Positions 8,766 through 18,301 are shown, counted from the stretch's first letter. The stretch: DNA of 64,000 bases from Aureispira sp. CCB-QB1 (GCF_000724545.1 NZ_JHBV01000016.1:124001-188000); one strand, 5' to 3'. Numbers and translations are program-made. Notes: a model not told the origin generated them from the letters alone.

Positions 8766-10628
8766 ATGAAAAAATTATTAGTTAGCTTATTAAGTTTAGC
8801 TACCCTACAACTTTCTGCTCAAACATACGAGTATAAAGTAAATTTAAACAACACAGCAAACGATCAATTAGCTGTAGAATTAAAAGTCCCAGCTTTAAAA
8901 CAAAAAGACCTCTATTTTCACTTACCTGCAATGGTTCCTGGCACTTATAGTGTTTATAATTTTGGTCGCTTTATAAGCGACTTTAAAGCTTTTGACCAAG
9001 AAGGAAAAGAACTCTCTGTAGAACATCCAGATGTTAATACTTGGAAAATTGCCAATGCCAAAACAGCTGCCAAAATCACCTACAAAGTAGAAGATACTTG
9101 GGACACCAATAAATCCAATGTTATTTTTGAGCCAGCGGGTACTAATATTGATAAAAATGTATTTGTTTTTAATAACCATGGTATTTTTGGCTATTTCAAA
9201 AAATACGAAAAACTGCCTTACAAAATTGAAGTAGATCGCCCTAAAGAATTGTTTGGAGGAACGGCCATGCCTCGCACAGGGGGAGATGCCGACACCGACA
9301 TTTTTGAAACAGACAGTTACAACTCGTTGGTGGACAATCCAATTATGTTTAGTGCTCCAGACACAGCCATGTTTAAAGTAGGTAAAGCTTCAATCTTAAT
9401 TCATACCTACTCTCCTACGGGTCGTGTCAAATCTAAAGATTTAACAGCAGATATCAAACCTATTTTGGAAGCTCAAAGAGAGTATTTAGGGGGCACATTG
9501 CCTGTTGATCGTTATGCCTTTTTAATCTTTTTAAACAAAGAAGGTGGTTTGTATTTATCAGGTTCGGCAGGAGCTTTAGAGCATTCTTATTCTTCTTTTT
9601 ATTGTCTTTTTGAAGGCGATCCAGCAGGGATTAGCCAAACAGTTAGGGACGTTGCTGCACATGAATTTTTTCATATTGTAACGCCTTTAAACATTCATTC
9701 TAAAGAGATTCATAATTTTGATTTCATCAATCCTGAAATGTCTGCTCACTTATGGCTGTACGAAGGAGGAACAGAATATGCTGCACAACACGTTCAAGTG
9801 AAGCAAAAACTAGTGCCTATTCAACAATTTTTGGCTGCCATGAGTCAAAAGATGCGTCAAGCAGAGATGTTTAACCAATCTATTCCGTTTACGACCATGA
9901 GCAAAACTTGTTTGGATGAAAATAAATCTCAATATGCCAATGTTTACCTAAAAGGGGCACTGATCAATATGTGCTTAGATATGACGCTTCGTAAGTTGTC
10001 TAAAGGTAGTTATGGCACTCAAAATATGATGAACGATTTAGCCAAAAAATATGGCATTGACAAACCATTTAAAGACAAATGCCTATTCAAAGAAATTGGA
10101 AAAGTAACAGGCTTCAAAAAGGAGATGAAAGACTTTTTTGCGCGTTATGTCGATGGAGCAGAACCGCTGCCAATCGCTTCTTTGATGAAAGATTTTGGAA
10201 TTGATTATAAAGAAAAAGGAACGATTACAGAGCTTTCTCCTTTTGGATTTAATATCAATACAGGGGTTACGTTCAATTTTGCAAAGAGTTTGATTGAAAT
10301 TAAAGAAAGTGGTATTGATGCATTTGGTAAAGATATTTTAGGGTTCCAAGGGGGTGATTTGTTGTATAAATGGCAGGGACAAGAATTGACCATGCAAACA
10401 TTGCAAAGTGTATTGGGTCAACACCAAATGGCAGCTAAAGAAGGGCTGGAACTAAGTGTCACCGTTTTGCGTAAAAATGCGGAAGGCGAATACGAAGAAA
10501 AAGAACTTAAGGGTACTCTAAAAAAAGTACCTGTAGAAGTTACACACGCTTTGTTTGTAGATGAGCAAGCTAGTGCCGAAAAGGTGAACCTACGTAAAGC
10601 TTGGTTGGGTGATTACATTTCTGAGTAA
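8766..10628 (+). CDS. M61 family (glycyl aminopeptidase-like) metallopeptidase, exported
   Basis: 620 residues with a Sec signal peptide (MKKLLVSLLSLATLQLSAQT). An N-terminal beta domain (~20-200) carries the family hallmark PAMVPGTYSVYNFGRF. The catalytic domain has the zinc motif HEFFH at 299-303 with Glu300 as general base, and the third ligand is probably Glu333 in LWLYEGGTEY. The C-terminal ~100 residues look like a PDZ domain (GVTFN, then DILGFQGGDLLYKWQGQ). Members are periplasmic aminopeptidases with some preference for N-terminal Gly/Ala. Length and domain order are normal for the family. Confidence 0.93.
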   Translation: MKKLLVSLLSLATLQLSAQTYEYKVNLNNTANDQLAVELKVPALKQKDLYFHLPAMVPGTYSVYNFGRFISDFKAFDQEGKELSVEHPDVNTWKIANAKTAAKITYKVEDTWDTNKSNVIFEPAGTNIDKNVFVFNNHGIFGYFKKYEKLPYKIEVDRPKELFGGTAMPRTGGDADTDIFETDSYNSLVDNPIMFSAPDTAMFKVGKASILIHTYSPTGRVKSKDLTADIKPILEAQREYLGGTLPVDRYAFLIFLNKEGGLYLSGSAGALEHSYSSFYCLFEGDPAGISQTVRDVAAHEFFHIVTPLNIHSKEIHNFDFINPEMSAHLWLYEGGTEYAAQHVQVKQKLVPIQQFLAAMSQKMRQAEMFNQSIPFTTMSKTCLDENKSQYANVYLKGALINMCLDMTLRKLSKGSYGTQNMMNDLAKKYGIDKPFKDKCLFKEIGKVTGFKKEMKDFFARYVDGAEPLPIASLMKDFGIDYKEKGTITELSPFGFNINTGVTFNFAKSLIEIKESGIDAFGKDILGFQGGDLLYKWQGQELTMQTLQSVLGQHQMAAKEGLELSVTVLRKNAEGEYEEKELKGTLKKVPVEVTHALFVDEQASAEKVNLRKAWLGDYISE

Positions 10629-10701
10629 TCAGAAAAACTTTTTCAAATGAATACTTCTTAACAATAGTTCTCTACAAAGTATTGTCAGATAAAAAAAGAC
10701 T

Positions 10702-10739
10702 AAAAAGGTATTGGATTCTTTTCCGATGCCTTTTTTTTT
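10702..10739 (+). terminator. intrinsic terminator after the M61 gene
   Basis: AAAGGTATTGGA pairs with TCCGATGCCTTT (two G-U wobbles in RNA) around a short loop and runs straight into nine or more T. It separates the M61 peptidase gene from the SbcC-like gene. Confidence 0.9.
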
Positions 10740-10804
10740 ATCTTAGTAAAGCTTTAGTAATCGTTCAGAAAAAATGAGTGATCAACAATAACAACAGTAT
10801 TATC

Positions 10805-13800
10805 ATGAAAATCCTTACCATACGCCTAAAAAACCTTAACTCTCTAAAAGGAGAGTATCGCATCAGTTTTGAAGAATCTCCTCTTAGAGATAGCGGCTTA
10901 TTTTTGATTACTGGAAATACTGGGGCTGGTAAATCTACCATTTTGGATGCCATTACTTTGGCTTTGTTTGGTTTGGTGCCAAGGTTTGAGGATATGAATA
11001 TCACAAAAAAAGAAAACCAAGTGTTAACACATGGTAGCAAAAGTTGTTATGCCGAAGTGGAGTTTGAAAGTATGGGAACGATTTATCGCTCAAAATGGAG
11101 TTTACGGAAAACTCGTACAGGTTCTTTTTCTGAGTCCAAACGAGAAATTGCAGAACTTTCTCCTGATAGGCTAAGTAGCAAAATTCTAGCTACCAAAAAG
11201 AAAAAAGTCGATAGCTTGGTAGAAAAATTATTAGGAGGATTAGACTTCAAACGTTTTACTCGTTCTGTTTTGCTTGCCCAAGGTGAATTCGCACAATTTC
11301 TAAAAGGTACTAAAGATAGAAGTACTATTTTAGAGCGAATCACTAATTCTGACCGCTATTCTAAAATATCTATTGCGGCTTTTGAACGTCATAAAGAAGC
11401 GTTATTAGAACTAGAAAAGCTAAAGGAGCAAAATTCCAATATTCAATTATTATCTCCTGAGGAAAAAGCTTTTTTGACAGAACAATTAGGCTTGTTCGAA
11501 CAACAACAACAAGAAAAAGAGCACACCCTCTTACAGCAACAAGAACAATTACAGTTGCTCCAAAAATTGGAAAATTTGCAAGCCGAACAAGAACAGTTCC
11601 AAGCACAATTTGAAACATTGTTATCACAAAAATCAACAGCTCAAGATTCTTTTGACCAACTGGCTTTACATCAAAAAGCAATTGAATTTAAACCTGCCTT
11701 AGATGAATTAGAACAAACCATCCAAAACCAGCAGACGATTTTAGTTGAAATTGAAACCTTACAACAGGCGAATGCGAGCACGACAAAAGAATTAGCAACT
11801 CGTTCTCAGCAACAACAAACACTAGAAAAGCAATTGCAAGTTGCAAAAGAAAATTTCTTAGCTTTTGAGCAAATTTATGATCAAGTTGTAAAATTGGATA
11901 CTCAGCTAGAAAGTGAAGAAAAAGTGGCGCTCGCTTTACAAAAAGAATTAAAAGAAACGTCTCTACTTGTAGAAAATAAAACCATTCTTATACAAAAAAC
12001 TCAAGATGATAAAAAGAAGTTATTAGAAGATCAAACCTCTACAAAAGCATGGTTAGAACAACATCAAATCTATGCTTCTTTGGTGGATTCGGACACTATT
12101 TTTGAATTAAAAAACCAATACAAAGATCTTCAAAAATACGAAGAAGCTTTGTTGGCTATTCAAAAAAAGCAAGTTGCAACCAAAGATAAAATAGAGGCTT
12201 TAAATATACAAGCAAAAAAGCTACAGCTTGCTTTGCAAGAAAACCAAGCTGTTTTAAAAGAAGAAAAAGCAACTTATCTACAATTTTGTAAACAATACAA
12301 GTTAGATGCTTCTTTAAGTTATGAAACACATTTAACAGCGATACAAGAACACAGTGCTAATACCGATCAACTGTTACAAGCCTTAACCAGTGTTGAAGAG
12401 GAGCGTAAAAAACACCAAGAGTTATTACAAGAAGTGATTGAGTTGGATGAAAATATTGATAGCAAACAAACGGAGTTTGAGTTTTTAGATCATCTGTTTT
12501 TGCAATATGAAGAAGCCTTGCAACAAGCTCGAAAGCTCGAAAATTACTATGAATTAGTCTATCAAGAACAACAAGCCAAAAACGATTTGAGTGCTTTTCG
12601 TGGTCAATTAAAAGAGGGGGACGAATGTCCTTTGTGTTTCTCTGTTGAGCAACCTTTTAGAAAGTTGAATGTTGATGTGAGTTACGCCCTAAAAAAAGCC
12701 GATCAAGATCGTACAAAAGCCAAAAGAGAACGGGAAAAAGTAGAGCAAACTTACTCTGAAAATACCAATCATCAACGATTAATTTTTTCTAACATCCAAG
12801 ATTTGCAAAAACGAAAAGCTACTTTGGTTAACGACTTAACCTTGGTGGAAGAGAACATTCGTTTTATTATAGAGCAAAAGCAATTGTTTATTGCTCCTAT
12901 TGTTCATCAAAAAGATGCCTTAAAAGCAAAAATTGAAGATACTTCAGCTTTGGTCAAGGAGTATATAACGTTAGAACGTGCTTTGAGTAAAATTCAGCAG
13001 AAGATTCAAAATAGTGAGAAAGATGAGGAATTACTTCACTCCAAACTTCATCAAAATACCTTGCACCTAAAAGACTTCAATCAACAACAAAATGAACAAG
13101 CTCTAGAACAAGAACATTATCACACAGAGCTACAAAAGGCTCAAGATTTTATAGAAAAACAACTTGCTAATTATCAACTAAAAGACGATCTACCAAAAGC
13201 TATTGAACATTTAGAGCAATCCAAAAATAAATATATAGAACAAACTGAATTGCAACAAAAGCAAGTTACAAAGCTTGAAAATATTGGCTTGCAGTTAAAA
13301 AATCTTCTAGATCAATTGAGCGAAAGCCAAGAATTGCTCAAAGGGAAACAAACGATTTGGGAACAGCATCAAAGAGATTTAGATGCCTTAAAACAGAAGC
13401 GTTTGGATTTATTTGGCGAAGCATCTATACAAGCAACTAAAACGGCTAAAACGCAAGAATTAGAGGAGTTGAATCGTCACTTAGAAGATAACTTAAAAGC
13501 AGTACAACAATTGGAGCAGTTGCAAGCTAAAAATGTTGGTATTTTATCCGAAAAAGAAAAGCAAGCGGTTCTCTTCCGTAATTTGGTGGCAGAAAAACAA
13601 CCATTGCTACTGGATGCCATACAAACAATAGGTTTAAAAGATTTGGAAACTTTGAAAGCAAGTCTTTTGGACAAAGAATTAGCGATTTCTATTGCACAGC
13701 AACAACAAGAATTGCAACAAAATATTGATCATAATACTGAGAAACAACAAACCAATCAGCAACACCAAGCTGCCCTTTTAAAAACTACTACCGTTGAATT

Positions 13801-14500
13801 GCAGGAAAAAGAAACGCTTTTAGAAAACTATCAATTGCAACAAAAGCAAGTTAAAGATTTGCTCCAAGAGATTGGTAGTACAAAAGAAAAATTACGACAC
13901 CAAGCTGCCCAAGAAGAAAAGAACCAAGTGCTTTTAGAAAAAATTAATGCTCATAAAAAAGAAGTAGAGCGTTGGGGGATGCTCAAAGAATTAATTGGTT
14001 CAAGTGATGGTAAAAAGTTCCGTGTCTTTGCACAAAGTATTACCTTAAAAAAACTAATTCACTTAGCCAATCAACATTTGCGCTATTTTATCAATGGACG
14101 ATATTACTTAGAAAAACGCTTGGCAGAATATCAAGATAGACGACCTAATGATATTTTAGAAATTGATATTGTAGATACGTTTCAAGCCAACAACAAACGT
14201 CCTTTGAATACGCTTTCGGGAGGAGAAAGTTTTTTAGCTAGTTTGGCTTTAGCTCTAGGATTGTCGGATTTAGCAGGTGGCAACGCAACCATTGAATCCT
14301 TATTTATTGACGAGGGGTTTGGCACCTTGGATGCCGACACCTTGCAAGTTGCTATTCGTGCCTTGCAAACACTAGAGTCCAAAGGAAAAACCATTGGTGT
14401 TATCTCTCATATCGAGCAACTAAAACAAAATATTCCTACCCAAATTCATGTCGTCAAAAAAGGTGGTGGTTTTAGCCAATTGAAAGTGATGGAAGTTTAA
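10805..14500 (+). CDS. sbcC: SbcC/Rad50-type SMC-like ATPase (nuclease subunit)
   Basis: The start was chosen at the ATG at 10805 (MKILTIRLKNLNSLKG), the conserved family N-terminus; an in-frame ATG at 10778 would add nine Asn-rich residues. 1231 residues. The Walker A GNTGAGKST is at ~37-45. Two very long Gln/Glu/Lys-rich coiled-coil arms flank a zinc-hook CPLC (Cys608, Cys611). The C-terminal lobe has LSGGESFLASLALALGL and the Walker B LFIDEGFGTLDAD. With SbcD it forms an ATP-dependent nuclease that processes hairpins, cruciforms and blocked ends. No sbcD is in this window, so the partner must be encoded elsewhere. The genome's many palindromic repeats would be natural substrates. Confidence 0.93.
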   Translation: MKILTIRLKNLNSLKGEYRISFEESPLRDSGLFLITGNTGAGKSTILDAITLALFGLVPRFEDMNITKKENQVLTHGSKSCYAEVEFESMGTIYRSKWSLRKTRTGSFSESKREIAELSPDRLSSKILATKKKKVDSLVEKLLGGLDFKRFTRSVLLAQGEFAQFLKGTKDRSTILERITNSDRYSKISIAAFERHKEALLELEKLKEQNSNIQLLSPEEKAFLTEQLGLFEQQQQEKEHTLLQQQEQLQLLQKLENLQAEQEQFQAQFETLLSQKSTAQDSFDQLALHQKAIEFKPALDELEQTIQNQQTILVEIETLQQANASTTKELATRSQQQQTLEKQLQVAKENFLAFEQIYDQVVKLDTQLESEEKVALALQKELKETSLLVENKTILIQKTQDDKKKLLEDQTSTKAWLEQHQIYASLVDSDTIFELKNQYKDLQKYEEALLAIQKKQVATKDKIEALNIQAKKLQLALQENQAVLKEEKATYLQFCKQYKLDASLSYETHLTAIQEHSANTDQLLQALTSVEEERKKHQELLQEVIELDENIDSKQTEFEFLDHLFLQYEEALQQARKLENYYELVYQEQQAKNDLSAFRGQLKEGDECPLCFSVEQPFRKLNVDVSYALKKADQDRTKAKREREKVEQTYSENTNHQRLIFSNIQDLQKRKATLVNDLTLVEENIRFIIEQKQLFIAPIVHQKDALKAKIEDTSALVKEYITLERALSKIQQKIQNSEKDEELLHSKLHQNTLHLKDFNQQQNEQALEQEHYHTELQKAQDFIEKQLANYQLKDDLPKAIEHLEQSKNKYIEQTELQQKQVTKLENIGLQLKNLLDQLSESQELLKGKQTIWEQHQRDLDALKQKRLDLFGEASIQATKTAKTQELEELNRHLEDNLKAVQQLEQLQAKNVGILSEKEKQAVLFRNLVAEKQPLLLDAIQTIGLKDLETLKASLLDKELAISIAQQQQELQQNIDHNTEKQQTNQQHQAALLKTTTVELQEKETLLENYQLQQKQVKDLLQEIGSTKEKLRHQAAQEEKNQVLLEKINAHKKEVERWGMLKELIGSSDGKKFRVFAQSITLKKLIHLANQHLRYFINGRYYLEKRLAEYQDRRPNDILEIDIVDTFQANNKRPLNTLSGGESFLASLALALGLSDLAGGNATIESLFIDEGFGTLDADTLQVAIRALQTLESKGKTIGVISHIEQLKQNIPTQIHVVKKGGGFSQLKVMEV

Positions 14501-14505
14501 TAAAA

Positions 14506-14538
14506 ATGGTGTTGTACCAAGAACCTGTACAACACCAT
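14506..14538. terminator. bidirectional terminator between sbcC and the desaturase gene
   Basis: Perfect 12-bp inverted repeat ATGGTGTTGTAC (14506-14517) and GTACAACACCAT (14527-14538) with a 9-base loop. A-rich sequence lies on the left and T-rich on the right. It sits between convergent genes, so it can serve both strands. Confidence 0.88.
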
Positions 14539-14563
14539 CTTTATTCTTATTGTTACAAACAAT

Positions 14564-15583
14564 CTATACTTGTGCTGGTTGTGCTTTTGTTTTCTCCAAT
14601 TCAGGGTTTTTGCGTTTGGTTCGAGAGTACAGACTCACGTTCTTATCGGTTAAGAAACGCCAGTTAACCGCCAACCAAGAATTATACGAGTGTAAATTAT
14701 CATAAAACTCTGGTGCCATTTTTCTTAACTCTGGCAAACGGCTTCCAGGAATACGAGGAAAATCATGGTGCTCATTGTGGTAACCTACATTGAACGTTAC
14801 TAAATTCAAAGGACCATAGTAAGAATACGTTTCTTGTCCTTCTTCAAATACATAATGCTCTGAAATGAAGTGTCCAGATACAGGATTTAGACCACCTGCA
14901 AACACCAATGACAAGCCCAAATAGAGCAAAGCATACAAGGCAGCAGATGTACTAACGTAAATAGCTAACCCTCCAAAAAATAAGGTCATAGCTGTAATTT
15001 GGAAAATAGCATTGTAAATAACCCATTTATTGATTTTCAATTTCTTTACCATCATTGGACGCAAGGCATAAAAGAAAATCTGACTAACAAACCAAATTAC
15101 TTTCCCTATAAAACCTTTAAATAACATTGCTTCACCCAAGGTAGGAATATCCGTATCCTCTCCATCCGTTCCTTGTGACCAGTGATGTACTCCATGGTAG
15201 TATTTAAACGCCATAGCATAAGGGAAGATCATCGGAATATTAGCAAAAAAAGAAAAGTAGTTGTTGTGTGATTTTTTTTCAAATGCCAAGTCGTGTGTAA
15301 TTTCATGCACTGCTAAAAACATAGCATGTACAATTGTTGACCCCACCAAGTAAGTTATTAATAAGAAAAGGATCCAACTGGTTTCGATCAATTGATAACT
15401 TAAAGCGGCTATAGTCATGTGTATGGTTACCCACAACACTGTAAAATATTTCATTTTAGGATTAATTCCAAAAAGCTCTTTGACTTCTGGGTGCGCCTTT
15501 AAAATTTCTTGTCTACGCTGAAAATGCGGTTCTTTATCGTCAGCCCAGTAGTAGTCATTTTTTGATGCTCTATGAATTGCCAT
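14564..15583 (-). CDS. membrane fatty-acid desaturase, dihydroceramide (sphingolipid) delta-4 desaturase type
   Basis: 339 residues. The three histidine boxes are HEITH (93-97), HGVHH (130-134) and HNEHH (269-273), with extra His at SGHFISEHYVF. The whole chain parallels animal DEGS1: an N-terminal W-x(4)-PHxxRRxEIL segment, GxDGxDxDIPT after box 2, ALRP, then NPVSGHFISEHYVF, ETYSYYGPLNLVTFNVGYHN, EHHDFP, YDNLxxYNSW and a SRTKR C-terminal end. Four or five hydrophobic helices lie between the boxes. DEGS enzymes introduce the 4,5-trans double bond of sphingosine into dihydroceramide, in membranes. Bacteroidota commonly make dihydroceramides, so a substrate is plausible. Other sphingolipid genes are not in this window. 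Specificity is inferred from similarity. Confidence 0.88.
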   Translation of the reverse strand: MAIHRASKNDYYWADDKEPHFQRRQEILKAHPEVKELFGINPKMKYFTVLWVTIHMTIAALSYQLIETSWILFLLITYLVGSTIVHAMFLAVHEITHDLAFEKKSHNNYFSFFANIPMIFPYAMAFKYYHGVHHWSQGTDGEDTDIPTLGEAMLFKGFIGKVIWFVSQIFFYALRPMMVKKLKINKWVIYNAIFQITAMTLFFGGLAIYVSTSAALYALLYLGLSLVFAGGLNPVSGHFISEHYVFEEGQETYSYYGPLNLVTFNVGYHNEHHDFPRIPGSRLPELRKMAPEFYDNLHSYNSWLAVNWRFLTDKNVSLYSRTKRKNPELEKTKAQPAQV

Positions 15584-16090
15584 ATTTTATATTTTTTTGT
15601 TTTTTGATTGATACAATCAACTTATAAAATTGCATTACTACGTTGTTGAAAGATTGATTGACAGGCTATTCCTTGAATATTTAGTCAAAATTTAAGCTCC
15701 TCAAGGGCTTTCAACTCGTTTGCGCTGCAAAGATAAGATATGTAGTTTATTCTACACTACGATTGATCATTTTTATTGATGATTTGTATCTTTTTTACAT
15801 TATTATTATTAAGAATAGGTTCATAGATTCTAGCATTTACAAAATACTAAAAACCTAAATCCAGCAACCTTTTTATTCTATTTTACAAGTACAAACTTCT
15901 ATAATATAACTTCTTTTTTTAGATGCATTTTTTAGGGTATTTCCCCTAATAGAAGTTGATCAAATATTTCTATAGCCATCAGTTGCCCCATCCTTGAATC
16001 ACGTGTCGTATAATCATTACTCTGTTGAAACTACGCAGTAGCAGCGCAGCTAACTACTAATAATATAACTTGCAAAAAAAATGGAACCTT
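15584..16090. other. intergenic region upstream of the desaturase gene
   Basis: About 500 AT-rich bases. CAAAGATA at 15728-15735 reads TATCTTTG on the minus strand, a possible -7 box for the desaturase, but no good -33 partner is seen. A minus-oriented fragment of the dispersed repeat lies at 16019-16060. Nothing else is recognisable. Confidence 0.5.
16019..16060 (-). repeat. dispersed intergenic repeat, fragment D (reverse orientation)
   Basis: On the minus strand this reads AGTAGTTAGCTGCGCTGCTA followed by CTGCGTAGTTTCAACAGAG, the same module order as the copy at 55063-55168. Only this arm is present here. Confidence 0.7.
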
Positions 16091-16504
16091 TTAACTATCT
16101 AAAATATCTTCTTTAGACGCCACATCATTTAGCAATGAATAGTATCGGAATGTCGCTTGAATTGCTCGAATGCTGATGTACACCATCAAACCAGCTAAAA
16201 AAATATTCCCACCTCCTTCTGAGGAAATTCCAAATTTATTCATAATTGTCATAATAAAAGCGATAACAGAAAAAAGGAATAAAATTACCGCAACAACTCG
16301 GCTCTTTAATTGTCTCAGTAATAAGCCTAGTACAATTAGAACCACCCCATCTAGTATAATCGCAGGCATTAAAATAATTCCAATTATAATTTGAAGACAG
16401 GCAACGACAAAAAATCCATTAGCTGTTTCTTTGATAACTCCCAAAGCATCTTCTTTTGTTTCAATTTTAGCAAATGCTTTTTTGGGTTCTGTGGTTTTAG
16501 TCAT
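16091..16504 (-). CDS. small integral membrane protein, unknown function
   Basis: 137 residues. After a charged N-terminus (residues 1-25) there are about four hydrophobic segments: FFVVACLQIIIGIIL, the following ILDGVVLIVLGLLL, VVAVILFLFSVIAFI and IFLAGLMVYISIRAI. The C-terminus is polar and probably cytoplasmic. No motif is recognised. It lies 99 bases downstream of the M23 peptidase gene on the same strand, so it may be co-transcribed with it. Confidence 0.7.
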   Translation of the reverse strand: MTKTTEPKKAFAKIETKEDALGVIKETANGFFVVACLQIIIGIILMPAIILDGVVLIVLGLLLRQLKSRVVAVILFLFSVIAFIMTIMNKFGISSEGGGNIFLAGLMVYISIRAIQATFRYYSLLNDVASKEDILDS

Positions 16505-16603
16505 GATGTTTTTTAGTTTTAATATATTAAAGTAGTCTGTGGATAAATTTTTTAATTAAAATCCACAAAGTAATGTAAAATCGAGATATAGAACCAACCC
16601 TAT

Positions 16604-17551
16604 TTAAAGTTCATCTAGAAAAACGACTCCATCAAAAGCTGTTCCACTAAAAGGCATATCCAAACGAGGGCTTCTTAAGTATTTTTTATCGTATACATTA
16701 TGACGCTCATCAAAACGAGTTGGATAATAATTCATTTGAATGATTGTTTGAGTGGCTCTTTCTTTCAAACTGGATATACCTAATAATCGTTCTCGCACAC
16801 TAGCCGTTTTACAAATAGCTATCATCTTAGCTACTTGTTCAGCATCATATACAGAAGGCTCAAAAGGAGTATCATTGCGCTCTGGAGCAGGAATTGGTAG
16901 ATCTCCGTTGCGCCACATCGACGTCTTATCATCATAAGGGAAAGGGTCTATAGGCTCTCCATTTAGCCAAACATTAAAATGAATGTGAGGAATGCCTAAA
17001 GGAAAAAAAATCAATGCGTCCAAACCACTGTACCCCGATAACGCAATTGCTTCCCCTCGTTTCAAAATCGTTCCTACTTGAACCAAAGAACGAGCTAAAT
17101 GAGCATAACACGTCATCAAGCCATTCCCATGATCTATAAATATCTTTAAACCTCCTCGGTTAAATTCTGATTCAATGGCCACTACTTCTCCTGCGGCAGC
17201 AGTACAAACCGTAGAACCAACAGGAATTGCAAAATCAGTTCCATTGTGACTATCATAAGTCAATTGTTTGCCACGAAAATCTCTAATTTGGGTACGCTTG
17301 ACCGACCAACCATTTTCAATGGGTGTTTGGATGTGATTGACTAAGTTGGATAAAATGGCCTTTCGGTCTATGTAAAATTTTCCTCGCCATAAGGTAGGAG
17401 AAATTTTAGGGTGTAATTGCGATAAGCTTGATAAGCCAAACTTTGATCCTGGCACATCTTCTTGTCCAAATAAAGCGATTTTGGTTTGGCGCATCCGCTC
17501 CTTAAATGGAGAAAGACCTAATACTTCTCCAAAAAATTTTAATTTTTCCAT
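16604..17551 (-). CDS. M23 family (LytM-like) metallopeptidase domain protein lacking a signal peptide
   Basis: 315 residues. The M23 zinc motifs are present: HxxxD at His102/Asp106 (SHNGTDFAIP), His151 in CYAHLARS, and HIH at 189-191 (GIPHIHFNVW), embedded in the usual LytM fold (GEVVAI, IFIDHGNGLMTCYAHL). The family cleaves peptidoglycan cross-links (Gly-Gly or D-Ala-DAP). Unusually, the N-terminus (MEKLKFFGEVLGLSPFKERM) is charged and shows no signal peptide, lipobox or TM helix, and no LysM or coiled-coil domain is present. The protein may be exported by a non-Sec route, act in the cytoplasm, or the true start may differ. The last ~100 residues are specific to this protein. Confidence 0.85.
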   Translation of the reverse strand: MEKLKFFGEVLGLSPFKERMRQTKIALFGQEDVPGSKFGLSSLSQLHPKISPTLWRGKFYIDRKAILSNLVNHIQTPIENGWSVKRTQIRDFRGKQLTYDSHNGTDFAIPVGSTVCTAAAGEVVAIESEFNRGGLKIFIDHGNGLMTCYAHLARSLVQVGTILKRGEAIALSGYSGLDALIFFPLGIPHIHFNVWLNGEPIDPFPYDDKTSMWRNGDLPIPAPERNDTPFEPSVYDAEQVAKMIAICKTASVRERLLGISSLKERATQTIIQMNYYPTRFDERHNVYDKKYLRSPRLDMPFSGTAFDGVVFLDEL

Positions 17552-17685
17552 TTTGTCGGGGGATTAATAAATCTAAAAATAATATTCTACTTCCTTTGTC
17601 CATAACTCTATTGAGTTGTTTCTACCTAACTATAACTATTCTAATGAAAGGTAGTTATTTTTCAGTTGCTGAAGCACAAACAAAA

Positions 17686-17733
17686 TTAGTAAACTTGACC
17701 TAATTTTATTTTTATTTAGTATATTTGACCTAA
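17686..17733. promoter_or_regulatory. phased 18-bp direct repeats in a divergent promoter region
   Basis: TTAGTAAACTTGACCTAA (17686-17703) and TTAGTATATTTGACCTAA (17716-17733) differ at two positions and are spaced exactly 30 bases apart, about three helical turns. They lie between the divergent M23 gene (start 17551) and the membrane protein gene (start 17847), which suggests a regulator-binding site. Confidence 0.45.
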
Positions 17734-17846
17734 ACAACTCTAGAACACTCTAAGAATTTTGTCATCCTAAAACTCTAACTATATCTATACAAGGCTTTTA
17801 GCCTTTTTATCAAGTTTACTAAATTATTCATCTTATAATTATCAAA

Positions 17847-18275
17847 ATGAAAAATTCAGCACTATATCAAAAAATTGGATCATGGGCTTTTATCCTTATT
17901 GGCACATTACATCTTAGTGGGCATTTCTTGATGACACCAACAGAAAAACAACTAATATTAGCAGCACAAATGGAACAATTTACCGTCGCCCCTTTATTTA
18001 TGGAAACCAACATTCTAAATTTTTATAATGGATTTAGTATCCTTATGGCTGTACTAATTATGGGCTATGGAATACTTAATCTTTTATTATCAAAAGCTGG
18101 TACTAACAAGGCTTTAAACATACGTTCAATTTTACTATTAAATAGTTTGGTAGCTAGTATTGCCTGTATTGTTTCTATCCTATACTTTTTTATTCTTCCA
18201 ATTGTATTTACTGGAGTAGCTGCTATTATGTTTGGACTTGCCTACCTAAGCCTTCCTACACCTTCCATTCGATAA
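17847..18275 (+). CDS. small four-helix membrane protein, unknown function
   Basis: 142 residues with four predicted helices at about 12-30, 60-82, 92-115 and 118-137. The N-terminal helix contains LIGTLHLSGHF, with His residues inside the membrane segment. The loop after helix 1 includes an FMETNILNFYNGFS segment that recalls a small bacterial membrane family, but the family is not identified. It is transcribed alone, convergent with the SDR gene 26 bases downstream. Confidence 0.7.
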   Translation: MKNSALYQKIGSWAFILIGTLHLSGHFLMTPTEKQLILAAQMEQFTVAPLFMETNILNFYNGFSILMAVLIMGYGILNLLLSKAGTNKALNIRSILLLNSLVASIACIVSILYFFILPIVFTGVAAIMFGLAYLSLPTPSIR

Positions 18276-18301
18276 TCATTCTAAATCGCTAAACATCATT
18301 A

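Noticed and set aside
10805-14500. Considered a defence-system ATPase (SMC-like) rather than SbcC
   Set aside because: The zinc-hook CPLC, the N-terminal ILTIRLKNLNSLKG and the length fit SbcC; no nuclease or defence partner is adjacent. The missing sbcD is noted in the annotation.
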